Assembly: GCF_040054535.1 (NCBI RefSeq)
Contig: NC_090780.1
Coordinates: 14,689,001 to 14,753,000, forward strand
Length of the DNA stretch: 64,000 nucleotides
Origin: Antennarius striatus
Lineage: Eukaryota > Chordata > Actinopteri > Lophiiformes > Antennariidae
Direction of reading: 5' to 3'
The notes under the pieces were generated by a model. It was not told the origin of the DNA. It worked only from the letters and a program-made list of their open reading frames with translations, and ran no database searches. Within the stretch, counting starts at the first letter, position 1; each line of letters starts with the position of its first letter. This document shows, one piece after another, positions 9,001-21,081 of the stretch. A program made the translations under genes and the position numbers.

Positions 9001-12000
9001 TGTATGTATGTGAAAAAAATTCTTTGATAATTCTCAACATAGAAGGTTTTGTTCATGTTTGACTGGTTTTTATGAGTAGTCTTGCCAAATTTTTCATCCG
9101 TTTGATCTAAATTCTCATTTAAAAAAAACAAATAACGTGTGTGAAAACATAATCCTCTATATGATGCAGTGTTTTTAAAGCCCTGCAATGTAGATTAAAA
9201 TGTTTTGTTGTGCATACTCATGTTGACACTGACATGGGAGAAGGCCTGCTGTCTCAATGTTCCTTGTGTTCATTTGTAACCTCACAGCACGGCTGTTGAT
9301 TTTACACATGAAGCATTGCGGCTACTTGAAGAAGAATCAGAGACTGCAGACAATGCAGATAGCCTGAAGGATGACAAGGCCCATACTTTACTTTGGCATT
9401 ATATCTGCAAACTTGAGAAGAATCTTCAGGAGGTGATTTCCATCATGTCTGTCAGGATACAGTACATATTTTATATTTATAATTGGCTATGTCCTGTAAT
9501 GAATTCTGTTGTTTTGTAAATATGTCGTGTTTTTGTCTAGGCCATTGAAGGGGACAAAAAACTACGAGAGCAGACACTGTGTACGGCCACTCCCATTGGA
9601 ACCAATGATTTTGAGTATGAAGACAAGCAGAAGACACAAGACAGCAACCTGGTCCATGAAGGACTGCATTTCAACCTGGCTGCAGAAAACGGTAATAATC
9701 ACTTTTATTGTATCATCAATCATCCTAATGTAGACATCTTTACTATATGATATGTCTGACCAAAACATCAACAGCCATTAGTTCTTAAATATACAGTACA
9801 GTAATTGTTTGGTATTGCTTTCTTAATGAGATGTTAACCACATTTGTTTTTTCTTTACCAGAGTTGTGTAAGCCTTTGGAACGGGCACTAGCTGAGTGGT
9901 CCACTCTCCTACAGAGTCAAGTTGTGCCTCGTGTCAGGAACCCCAAACAGACCTGTAGCTCCATTGCTGTGATGGCAGCTCTTTTCAAACTCATGGGAAA
10001 GGTAACTGCAGAATTGGTTCAGTTTGATAATATTCACTTTGATTGTTTTTAACTTCTCTTCATATTACTAAATGTTTTTATCAGTGAAGCTAAAAAAACA
10101 AATATGTTTGAGGCGTCGATTCAAGAACTCTGTTAAAAACATACTGATAATTTAAATTTGTACTATCAGAATGACTGGTGTCTTTTATATGGTAAATGCT
10201 GTGGCAGGGATGTCGCTTTATCTGCTGGATGGATCATCACAGTACTTATATGTATACCAAATCTCTTTATTGTCCTATGTAGCCTCTGAAGGCTTTGGAG
10301 GCATACCAACTTGTTATTCGACTTTCACGTCAACTTGCTGATGCCCACAGATGTGCCAGCTCCCTCTATCAATCTGCCAGCATCCTCCTGGATTTGGGTG
10401 CACCTGAACTGGCTTTGGTAATGCAGGTTTGCAGTAGCTATTTTAGCGAACTCGGTATATCTCAATATATTGTTATATCACTGTGTGTGCATTGTGACTG
10501 TTATACCATTTTAGGCACAGCTAGACCAAGCAGAAAAGTTTCTGACTCCAGATTCCAGTGCTGAGGAACCTTCGTCTCAATCTATGTTGGCCATTCTATT
10601 GAAGGCTCAGTACTGCTACAGTACAGGGCAGGTAAGTGTCAGTATTTCTCAATATTGCTTTGTTGTTGTTTATTTCTGCTGTGGGTTGTTGGTACTGCAT
10701 GAGAAACTGTAGTATTGCGTGAGGAAATCTGGAGTGGCAGAAAAGTATGTTAGAATGGTACAGGACATGTACAAGGACAACAGAACAGTGGTGCGGTGTG
10801 CTGCAGGTGTGACAGAGGAGTTCAAGGTAGAGGTGGGACTGATCAGAGCTGATCTCTGATCAGTCCCACCTGCTTCCTGTTTGCAGTGGTGATGGATGGG
10901 CTGACAGGTGAAGTTAGACTGGAATCCCCATGAACCATGACGTTCGCAGGTGACATCGTGATCAGCAGTGAAAGCGAGGAGCAGGTGGAGGAACATTTAG
11001 AAAGGTGGCAGTATGCATTGGAGAGGAGAGGAATAAAAATTAGCTGAAATTAAACAGAATATCTGTCCATAAATGAGAGTGGAAAAGAAAGCGTGAGGCC
11101 ACAAGGGAAGAGATAGCAAAGGTGGAGGACTTTAAACAGTGAAGAGCATTGGTGAGTGTGGCAAGAAGGTCCAGAGGAGAGATGGTGAGCATGTTGGTAA
11201 AAGGATGTTTAGGATGGAGCTACCAGGCAAGAGGAAGACCAAAGAGAAGGCGGATGGATGTAGTGAGGAAGACTTGGTGTTAGAGAGGAGGATGCAGAAG
11301 ATCAGCTGACTTGGAAAAGGATGACATGCTGTGGTGACCCCTTAACAGGACAAAATGTAAGGAAAAGGAGAGGGTTGTTGTTATCAGATTTCTTCTTTTC
11401 TTGTCACGTGTCAGGTGGATCTTGGAGTGCCTTACTTGTGCACAGTCCTTAAAGAAGTGAATGAGCGGAGGCAGTCAAAGACCTGGTACTTGTTGCGTGC
11501 CCGGACCCTTCGGACCTGTAGTTCCTATTTGAGTTTGGACACGACTGCGCTGCCCCAAGCCCAGCGAGGCCTCATCACACAGTATGGTCAGTTAAAGCAT
11601 TTGCTACGCATTCTTTTGTTGATGTTGTTGTGGGTTTTTTGCATATCCTTATCATTACTCTTTGGTTACATCATGATTATTTAACATAAATAGTCTTTGC
11701 TTTTAAAAACATCAAACATTCTTTGTAGTTTAATTTGTCTATTTAATAGTGGAATAACTGAGCTTAAAATAAATGTAATGTGTGGCAGTATCATGCATTT
11801 TTCATGTTAAAAACTTTATTTTTCTTTGTTAGAATTTACCGTTTACTGTGTTCTTTATGTTAAATGTGTGGGACAATCAGAACTACCCTATCAGTTTGAG
11901 AATGCTTACTGAACTAAACATGCGCAATCTGTCTGAGAGTGAGTCTGGTCTTGAAAGAGGGCCGAAAGCCTGCTGGGATAAAAGAAAGGATTACACTTTA

Positions 12001-15000
12001 TTCATGCCACATGAGAAACTGAAAGAAATTGGCAGTCTAACCATTTAGTCACAAATATCTTTTCTTCCTAGTCATTTGAAGCCAAATCCTGATGGAAAAG
12101 ATGCAAAAGTGCTCGTTTTCTTTTTTCATATTGTATATTATCAGAATCTATGTCTACTGAATTTTTTTTTTTTTTTTTTGGTCACTCAGGTATAAGCAGT
12201 GCAGACACTGCGCTATACGAAAGTCTGAAACTTTTCTGCAGCCTGCTGGTCACTTTAGTGGGGAAGGGCTTGTATGGGACTACTGGCAGCAGCACAGACA
12301 TCCGCTTCATTGACCAAGGTACATTTGTCTATACACACGGTCTGACAGTGCATAAAAAAGCTACCAATTTCTGACTTTTAATTTGAGTTCTGTCCACCAT
12401 TTTGATGGTCCCTCTTTACCATGCTCTGCGCAGGAGACAGCCTGATGCTGAAGTGGCAGCTGCTCTCAGAGCTGTTAAGCTGCTCTATGAAGGTGGTGGA
12501 TGTGAGGAGTGGCTGTGGGGCTATAAATGACGCCAGGCTCCAATGCCTAGAGGCTCTCAAACTGGCCATCAAGCTGCAAGCACCAAGCCTGTGTGTACAT
12601 GGCTCACGTTGGCCATTCTTCTCAGTGTACAACATTACTATTACTGGCAAATATCCACCTGTTAATTAGTTCAAGATGGCGATGAACAAAAATATATTAA
12701 TGTTATGTATCTTGCAAAATTTTTATAGTGTAACTGAGTTCACAGTCCACTGCAATCCAGCACAACAGCTCTGTAATAAATCCTAATCTATTTGCAATGG
12801 CCGTAAAGGTTATTTGTTAGAATTATTTATTTGTTTATTTTAAGTTTTATAGTCTTGGTTTGTAAATCTGCTCTTAATATTTTATGATACGTGTGTACAA
12901 ACTGAATAATATTGTATTTAAAGAGAATATGTGAATTATCGCATTACAATATCTAAAAATTGCACCACATATTTTCCGATGCACACTCCTTAGTCACTGG
13001 TGGGAGACTCTAACCTGTGTGCAGAATTCCAAAAGGAAGTACTGTATAGATCTGTTTAATAGGAAACATCACCTTAGACTACTGTTGTGTTCTGGCCACC
13101 CCCCATTATTATGTGCTGCTTTAGAAAGTCATTTAATTTCATCTATTGTCTTAGCAGTAAAACTTTAAGGTGCTGTTTACCTGGTCTTGTATGACAGCAC
13201 GATATATGAAAGATACACATGTTACCAGACCTAATGTGCCACATTCACTCACAAACTCTTGTATTTTTATCATTAGAAGTACAATTCACTTTATTTTTGA
13301 TTTGTTTTTTTCCAGATGTGCTGAGCTGCTGGTGATGAAAGCTGAATTGGAGCTGATGCAGGGAGAGAAAGAAGAGAGTGGAATTGACTTAGATAAAGTC
13401 AGAAAACTTCTAGAGCTTTGTACAGGTCTGTTAAATTTTGTTTCAAACGCGATAAGGTTGTTGTCTTAAGTAATGCTTTGCCATTTCATACATACATTAT
13501 CCTTGAACCGTTAAATAGACTTTTTATGTCGTCTCAGATTTTTCTGATCAAGTGCAGAAGACAGAGGTGAAAATCAAACCGAGGAAAGGTCGTCCTGTAC
13601 AGAAATCTCAGCCCCCCCTTCCCACACTTGACGATGATTTTAAGGATTTGTTGAACACGAGGTGGATTTCCAAAGAGCCGATAGTGAGCGATCTGGCAAG
13701 TTCTCCACCTCTCAAAGCCCAGCCTTCCTGCTCACTCTCTTCATTGTCTCATGACGCTGACTGCCAGTGTCCCTGCTGCTCTGAGCCCTGCTTGGGCCGC
13801 GCCACAGCTCGCTGGGCAGCTACTCAGGCTGATCTGATTCTCCAACAGGATCCTAACGAAGCCAGAGCCATCTTGAAACTACGATGGGCAACATTAGCCC
13901 GTTGTAAGAGTGTTTCTGCCAAACTTGGGGCAAAATTGGGTAAAATATTCCTTCCCTCTGGCCCTACTAAAGGCTGCCCTAAACCTACCTTGATGCAAGA
14001 CATAGTGGGCCGTGTGTACCTCAGCATGGCCCGGTCTGGACTGGACCCAAGACATAACAAAATCTTCGGTATATGGAAACTACTGGAGGCTGGCTTGGAG
14101 TTTGTTGATCACACACCCTCTCCTGAGCTAAGACCGGTGAGAGCTGGTCTAATGGCAACAAGAGCCATAGTGTCATTGTTAACCCTGGCTGCCAAAAAGG
14201 GCTGCACCCCAGAGGAGCTCTTCTCACATGTTTGGACGTGGAATCCCCCCAAAATGGATAAAAAGCTGATATCAAAACAAAGGACTGTGACTTCCTCATC
14301 TTCTCTCAATAAGCCTAAACGGTCCATCAAAAAAACGGATCCTTCCTGCAAAACTAAGGAAGCAATGGTTGTTAAGCCCAAAATTCAAGTGACAGGATCC
14401 ACAACCAAATCAAAAAGCCTGGTTCCCATGACACCAGTGATGGTGAAGTCAAAGCCTTCTGACCTTGGTGCTTTTGCCTTTAATAGCGTGGTACCTACTT
14501 TGGCCTTTACTCCTGTTCAAAGGGTGAAAGCCCCTTCCTCAGTACAAAAAGCACCAAAATCTACTTCTAAGCTTCATTTTCATGTCTATGAGGAGTTGTC
14601 ACCAGCTCAAGACAAAGCTCAACCTGTGCCTGCAGCCCCCAGACGCACAAAGAAATCACGCTTTAAGGTATGCATTTAATCTGAGTAGTGGGCTTGTTGT
14701 AAAATATACACCTTCTGTCTTTTTAATGAAAGAAGTCATCCTCTTTCATTAATACAGGTGGAGTTTAGTGATGAGAGTGACACAGAAACCAACACTCAGG
14801 CAGCGTCCAAACAGAAAACAGCCATTACTAAAAAGAGATCCACTTCAACAAGAGCAGCCCAAAAGAACAAAACTGCATCAGATCCGCCTGTACAGAAGAT
14901 CTCAGTCAAGAAGCAAGCAAAGGGTAAGAGGGGCACCACCTCCTCTGAGGATGAAGAGTTTTTGATCTGTCAGCCTGTCTCAACCAGAAGGGGAAGAACT

Positions 15001-18000
15001 AGACAGGAGATTTCCAGAGCAGAAGCTGATTCAGTAGAGGAACCAGACAAAATGAGGACCATAGAGGAGGAAACAATCGAAGTTCTGGACATGAGCATTG
15101 AGCGACTTAGGACATCAGACATTGAGACAGAAGACAATCCTGCGTCGAGTGAAGATATCGGTGTGTATTTTGAGCTAATTTTTGAAGCTTTCTGTAAGAG
15201 GAAAATATATCCAATGATGTCAAAACAGGTGATGTGTGAATTATGTTGAATTTAAGAAAATAACATAACTATATAAAAATAATCACAGTATATCAGAGAT
15301 TTTATTGAAGACCAGACTTCTAATCTTCTTTCATTAAAGAAGAGTTCTAATCTCTTTGGATCTAATCTCCTTTCCAGACTTTGATTTTGAGGTGCCGCGG
15401 AGGGATCTGTGTTGTGATTTGGAGAGAGAAGATTTGTCTGAACTGAATAGCAGAAGTCATTTGATGGATAGTTTACAAACGCACCTCTCTCAGTCAGACA
15501 CCGGGCCAGGTGAGGTTTGCCGTTTCACGGAAGAATGCCAGTTTGCCTGAATAATTGACTAAATTGTTTTATTAAAGTCTTAATTGATCTAGTTCATACT
15601 CAAGTATGTTTTTATAATGTATAAAATGCAGCTGTAAACGCCAAATTGTTCTTCACCCCCACCAGAAATTGTTTCTCTGGAAGACATTCAGTCATTGCTC
15701 CATTCAGCCTGGTTGTCTGTGAAGCACCTCCCCTGTCCCACCAGCTACACAGACCTCTGTTCCCTTCTGGTTTTGACCATTGGACAGCAGGATCCCTTAA
15801 CGACAGCAATGCTCCATACCGAGTCTCTGGGCATCACAAGTCGCCATCGCACAGTCAGGCATTTGGCCAGTTTTCTCAAGTAAGCAAAACATAATCTCAA
15901 ATCTCAAAGTCAGATTTTTGCCATATTTCACCATCTGATAGTTCAAGATGATTTTTTTACAGATGGATTTGAACATTGTGTTGCAAATGTTTTGACCATT
16001 CCTTTTGTCCTGTGTTCTTCACAGAAAGCTGAGAAAGACGTCCACTGAGCTGGTTGGCCAAATGGATGCTCTGAGTCTCGATGATGTCAGTTCAGGTACA
16101 TCTAAGACCGAACAGCTGCTGTCACAGCTGGAGAACGTCTTCTCCTTCCCAATCACTGACCCCTCTGAGCTCACCAATGGCCACTGTCAAGAGTTCATGC
16201 AACAGATTCAGCACCTTCCCCAAGGTAAAGTATTAATCACTATCTGGATCTTTGTAGGAAAATTTAGATGTTTTCTTGTTTTCAGTAGAATTGTAATTGT
16301 TTACTTGTCAATAACACATAAGTGATAAGGGGGGAAAATTTTTAAAAACTGATTACTTGGGGGCTTATCGATATCGGCAAGTTGTGACTAGGTTGTTGTT
16401 AAACTTCTGTTATGTCACTCTCTTGCTACTTGCTATGCTGTTCAGCTGGAGGCTAAAGATGAGTGTTTTTTGTTGTTCATATGAAATTATGTGATTTAGG
16501 TAATCTGATACTGTTGTTATTTATAAAGTGAAATGTAAATTGAATGAAAGCTGTGAAATATTTCCTGTTAGGGGTGACCGTGTGTGTGATGTCTGTCTAT
16601 GGAGTGAAACCTGGGGGGATTGGTGACAACATCATACTCTCTCGCCTTGAAAATGGATCTGGCCCAGTCACTGCTCACATCCCCACCTCTAAGCGACAGG
16701 TTAGGACCATTACTCTGAATCTTGTGTGTCAGCATCTGTGGGTTTTGGTTTATAAAAGCATGCATCACTTTGAAATGTCATTATAGTCTTTGTCTTTTGT
16801 TTTCGCAGCGCCCCATCAGTTGGCTAGTGCAGGAGATGGATAGCATTCAGGTGGAACAAAAGGTTGTGAGCTGTGTGTCTGAGAAAGCCAAGTGGTGGGA
16901 AGGCCGCCGGGCTCTGGACTCTCGAGTTGAGGTGAGCGGTGGAAAGAAGGTCCCACGGGGGAGATCTTTACAATGACTTGAGGCAGCTGTAGGGAAAGTT
17001 TTACATTTCTGCTCAAACTCGAAGGCTTCGAAAACGTAATTCTCTTTGAGAAATTACACTTCTTCAAGCCCCTTTTCCTGCTTTTCAGCAACTCCTAAAG
17101 GAGATGGAGGAATTGCTAGGATGCTGGAAGAGTCTTCTGCAGCCCCTGTCATTGGATCCTGAGCTCTCCAAACAGGCTCAGCACCTTTGCAAATCCTTAT
17201 CTGCAAAGGGAGTGACGGTCAATGTGGATGCATTAAAGGTGGGTTTTTTCCCTTACTCCACTCTAACATCAGAATCTGACCTTATATTCACTTTTTGTCT
17301 CAAGGACTAGACAAAATGACAACCTCCACTGCTTGATTTGTGTTTCAGGCTGTGCTGTCAGCCTCTCCTATGCTCTCCCATGAAGACCTTAAAAGATTTG
17401 GTCTTGGAGTTTCTCCACAGTGGACCAAAGAGTGTGACCAGCTTCTCCATACAGCGGTGTCCCTGCTTGCTGACCGACAAGAGCCAAATAATCATGTGGT
17501 TCTTATCCTGGACAAGGTTAATTTTAGCATCACCTACTGCTACTGAATAACGCACAACAGTCTATTGACTTGTGACTATGTCGATATGCACATGTTATAC
17601 GCCAGACACATATAGTGTTACACGTATTTGAGTTGATTAGAAGAAGACAAACAGCAACTACCACCTTTATTCATCCCACATTCCATCATTGTGGAAATTA
17701 TTTTTCCCCATTGTGGATAAACCACATTCCCTTTTCAGTACCATTAAGTCATGTTTCTAGTTAATGCTAGAAATGAAATGTGTTCTGTCTTGCTATGGTT
17801 GCAGCACCTCCAGAAGCTGCCATGGGAGAGCATCTCCATCTTATCCTCTCGCTCCGTCAGTCGGATGCCTTCACTGCATTCACTGATCGGGCTAAGCATT
17901 CAAAAAGAGGTGAGATTCGGCTCCATCACTGCGCCTGTCCTTTCTGATCATTAGGTTCATGTAGTTCTACACATTATACTGTAAATATTCCCATTTAGGC

Positions 18001-19162
18001 TGACTCTCAGTCCATCCTTAAACGAGGTGTGGACACAAAGCAGGCATTTTATGTGTTGGACCCTGACTCCAATTTAAGAAACTCTCAAGACCGATTTAAG
18101 GAATGGTTCAGCAGGTAAGACGTTAACTTGAGACCACTGGAGAACTGTCTGATTTAATTTTCTATCACTGGTATTTTTTCCCCTTTACCTCATTAATATT
18201 TTCTTTTGAAGTAAACTTGATTGGGAAGGGGTGTGTGGAGCCGCTCCTGAGTCAGGTCGGCTGGAAGAGGCCGTTGCTACCAAGGATCTATATGTGTGAG
18301 TTTCTGATCTTGTGTGTCCTTAATGAGATTATTAATTATGGATGACAACAATTCTGGAATCTGAAACATCAAACTGCAACAATATTTTTCCAATTTTTTT
18401 CTGCCATTAACCAAACCATCAATTTTTGACACTGAAATTTGTTATCAAATTTCTCAACAGTTGTTCCATGACAGTGTTTTAACAAAACCTCTTTTGTTTT
18501 GGGATTATTTAAAACTTGACAAACAACTTATTTTCAATATAATCTATTATAATCCATATTCTCTGTTTATGTCTGTTTTGCTTTAGTTATGTGGGACACG
18601 GTGCAGGTGCACGATTCCTGGACGGCCAGGCAGTCCTGAAACGGCAGATGAAAGCTGCATCTCTGCTTTTTGGTTGCAGCAGTGCTGCTCTGGCAGTGCG
18701 TGGCGATCAGGAAGGACAGGGCATCATCCTCAACTACCTCATAGCAGGATGGTAAGATAATATCTGTGTCACCTCAAAGTTAAGGTTCTTTCAGAGTTTT
18801 ATATCAGGATGAGCTGAAACGAAAAGATTAATTAACATTTTATTAGTACATTATGGCTTATTTTGTTTATTATAATGCTTATGTGGAGTTTCTTTAAACA
18901 CTATCAGTTAGTCCTCACATGGCAAATGTTGAATCAGCATTACTTTTTTTCCCACTTTAGCCCCTTTGTTCTGGGAAACCTATGGGATGTGACAGACCGA
19001 GACATTGACCGCTTCACCACAGCTTTGTTGGAGTCGTGGTTATCTGCTGGGTCTGGAGCACCCCTCCTTGATTATATGGGTCCATCGCGTCAGGCCACAC
19101 ACCTGAAACACCTCATAGGAGCAGCACCGGTGGTCTACGGATTACCAGTCCATCTGCGGTAG
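6021..19162 (+). CDS. espl1: Separase (separin), cohesin-cleaving cysteine protease
   Basis: Cleaves the cohesin kleisin at anaphase; held inactive by securin and CDK1-cyclin B. 31 coding exons: 6021-6101, 6256-6558, 6678-7430, 7608-7709, 7850-7961, 8073-8200, 8336-8529, 8660-8902, 9288-9432, 9541-9691, 9862-10001, 10283-10417, 10515-10631, 11415-11586, 12190-12318, 12434-12590, 13316-13425, 13538-14667, 14758-15160, 15378-15509, 15666-15879, 16025-16224, 16572-16699, 16809-16931, 17089-17238, 17349-17516, 17805-17909, 17999-18114, 18212-18295, 18587-18751, 18961-19162. All phases close: 2163 residues (human 2120). Catalytic pair His2046 ([13 protein letters not shown]) and Cys2072 ([14 protein letters not shown]), 26 apart as in human. 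An N-terminal helical-repeat region is followed by a disordered basic/acidic linker in exons 18-19 with self-cleavage motifs. Start chosen because [12 protein letters not shown] aligns with the human N-terminus. The exon 12 donor could instead be at 10427. Confidence 0.96.
10695..11365 (+). mobile_element. RTE-like LINE fragment in espl1 intron 13
   Basis: Same family as the element at 2629-5490. It shares the 'gtatgttagaatggtacaggacatgta', 'gtgacagaggagttcaagg' and 'gcaggtgacatcgtgatcagcagtga' type stretches and the 'ctgtggtgacccct' 3' end. Stops and indels are in every frame. It lies between exons 13 and 14 in the sense direction, and no splice damage is visible. It contains a perfect 17-base hairpin at 10832-10870 that is absent from the other copy. 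Confidence 0.75.
15007..15111 (+). other. separase self-cleavage motif region
   Basis: Exon 19 encodes EISR (residues 1518-1521), DKMR (1531-1534, before TIEEE) and ERLR (1549-1552, in [10 protein letters not shown]). Separase cuts after Arg in ExxR. By alignment from memory, the human sites EIMR (before TIPEEE) and EILR (in MSFEILRGSD) match DKMR and ERLR. So the second site keeps the consensus, the first has Asp for Glu, and EISR is extra. Confidence 0.6.
17640..17730 (-). mobile_element. possible LINE 3'-end remnant in an espl1 intron
   Basis: 'cctttattcatcccaca' followed by 'tgtggaaatta' resembles the reversed 3' ends of teleost LINEs seen elsewhere in the window. Short and decayed. Confidence 0.35.
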
Positions 19163-19404
19163 CCAAAGTTCATATACAAACAGGATGTAAACATTCTCAC
19201 CAGTGTTTTAGCTTCATATAAGCAAATATAATGAAAGATACGACGATTAGAATTTATTGTTTTTTTTAGGATTAAAGTAAATAATTTTTATTTAAACAAA
19301 TTTTTCCATTTTAAACCCATTTTCCTCATTATAGGGTGAATGATTTCAATTTGAACTCTATTGTTTTTAATGGACTTTTAATGTTAATTGAACAACAATT
19401 TTTA

Positions 19405-19410
19405 AATAAA
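19405..19410 (+). promoter_or_regulatory. poly(A) signal of espl1
   Basis: AATAAA 243 bases after the stop, followed by T/G-rich sequence. The 3' UTR is therefore probably 19163 to about 19430. Confidence 0.6.
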
Positions 19411-19481
19411 TTTGTTCTCATTTAGTCAGTGTCTACATGTGTTCTTTTGTAATTTGTCACATTAATTCAAATAATTGGAAA

Positions 19482-19634
19482 GGATAGATAGATAGATAGA
19501 TAGATAGATACTTTATTAATCCCAGAGGAAATTGCACATATCCACTGCTCAGGCATTACATAATGAATAAATACTGGTTAAAAAAAAAGAAACACTGACA
19601 CCAAAGGACATAACACAAGACATACACTACACTA
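19482..19634 (-). mobile_element. LINE 3'-end fragment (copy A of nest)
   Basis: Begins with (GATA)n and 'ctttattaatccc'. It is the reverse complement of the 3' UTR found at about 20890-21030 (shared: 'gcctgagcagtgga', 'tatgtcttgtg', 'gtcagtgtttc'). Only the last ~150 bases of the element are present. Confidence 0.8.
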
Positions 19635-21023
19635 GCGCCGTGTGCCGTCAGAGTGCTCTTCTTCGACTTTTCGAGTGCCTTCAACACCATCCAGCCCCAG
19701 CTCCTGCAGGATAAACTGACCTCCATGGCTGTGGACCCCTACCTCGTGAGCTGGATTACGGACTACCTAACGGACAGACCCCAGTACGTCCGTATGGGGG
19801 ACTGCTTGTCTTCTATGGTGACCAGCAGCACGGGGGCGCCACAGGGGACCATTCTATCCCCCATTCTCTTCACCCTCTACACATCAGACTTCAAGCACAA
19901 CTCGGATACATGCCACATACAGAAGTACTCCGATGACACCGCGATAGTGGCATGTATCCGGGAGGGTGATGAGGGGGGGTACAGGGCATTGGTGGCTGAC
20001 TTCGTGGAGTGGTGCCAACAGAACCAGCTCCAGCTCAACGTCTCCAAGACAAAGGAGATGGTTCTGGATTTCCGGCGGGCACCTCCCTCTCCACAGCCGG
20101 TGATCATCAATGGCAGTGAGGTGGAGGTGGTAGAAAACTATAAGTACCTGGGACTGCAGCTAGACAGCAGACTGGACTGGTCACTCAACTCCAACTGTGT
20201 GTACAAGAAGGGGCAGAGCAGGATGTACTTCCTAAGGAGGCTGGCCTCCTTCAACATCTGTCCTAAGCTCCTTTTCATGTTCTATCAGTCCGTAGTCTCC
20301 AGTGTGCTGTCATACGCCATTGTGTGTTGGGGTGGGGGGGCCAGGAAAAGAGATATGGACCGTCTGAACAGACTCATCCGCAGAGCGGGCTCAGTGGTCG
20401 GGCTGAGCCTGGACTCTGTGGATATGCTTCTGGAGAGCAGGACCATGTCTAAGATTAAGGCCATCATGAACAACACCAGGCACCCCCTACACACCACCTT
20501 CTCCCAGCAGAGAAGCACCTTCAGCGGCAGACTGCTGTCACACAGTGCCTCCACAGAGAGGCTGAGGTCCTCCTTCGTGCCCCGTGCCATCAGGGGGTAC
20601 AATGACTCTCTCAGGAGGAGCGGGGGGGAGGTGGCGAGGTCAGCACGGGGTTGAAAATGGATTTAATTTAATTTAAATGTAATTTTATACTGTTGTATAT
20701 ATATATATATATATATATAAAATTTATTTATTTTTTATACTGTTTTTATATTTTAATTCAATTTTATACTGTTTAGATTTTATTTTATACTGTTTATATT
20801 TTAATACTGTAATATTTTAAATTTTATACTGTTTATATTTTTAGTTATAGTTTAGTATATAAGTCCTGTTAGTGCTGCATGTGCCTGTCTGTTAGTGTAA
20901 TGTATGTCTTGTGGTATGTCCTGTGATGTCAGTGTTTCCTTTTCTCCTGGTGTTTATCCAGTATTATTTGTTAAGTAATGCCTGAGCAGTGGATATATGC
21001 AATTTCCTCCGGGATTAATAAAG

Positions 21024-21080
<57 letters not shown>
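19635..21080 (+). mobile_element. L2/Rex1-like LINE, 5'-truncated (copy B)
   Basis: Carries one open frame, 19653-20654 (333 codons), covering the reverse-transcriptase palm, thumb and C-terminal tail: FFDFSSAFNTIQPQLLQDKL, SSTGAPQGTILSPILF, the catalytic box as YSDDTAIV, LQLNVSKTKEMVLDFRR, YKYLGLQLDSRLDW, YAIVCWGG. The frame is unbroken from the truncation point to its stop, so the insertion is fairly young. The endonuclease domain and the RT fingers are missing, so it cannot move by itself. An AT-rich 3' UTR follows, with a (TA)n run at 20693-20719, and a (TATC)n tail at 21025-21080. Confidence 0.88.

Positions 21081-21081
<1 letters not shown>

Noticed and set aside
19653-20654. Host gene with reverse-transcriptase domain
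   Set aside because: Lies inside a LINE with typical 3' end and tetranucleotide tail, with diverged copies beside it; no introns or host promoter.
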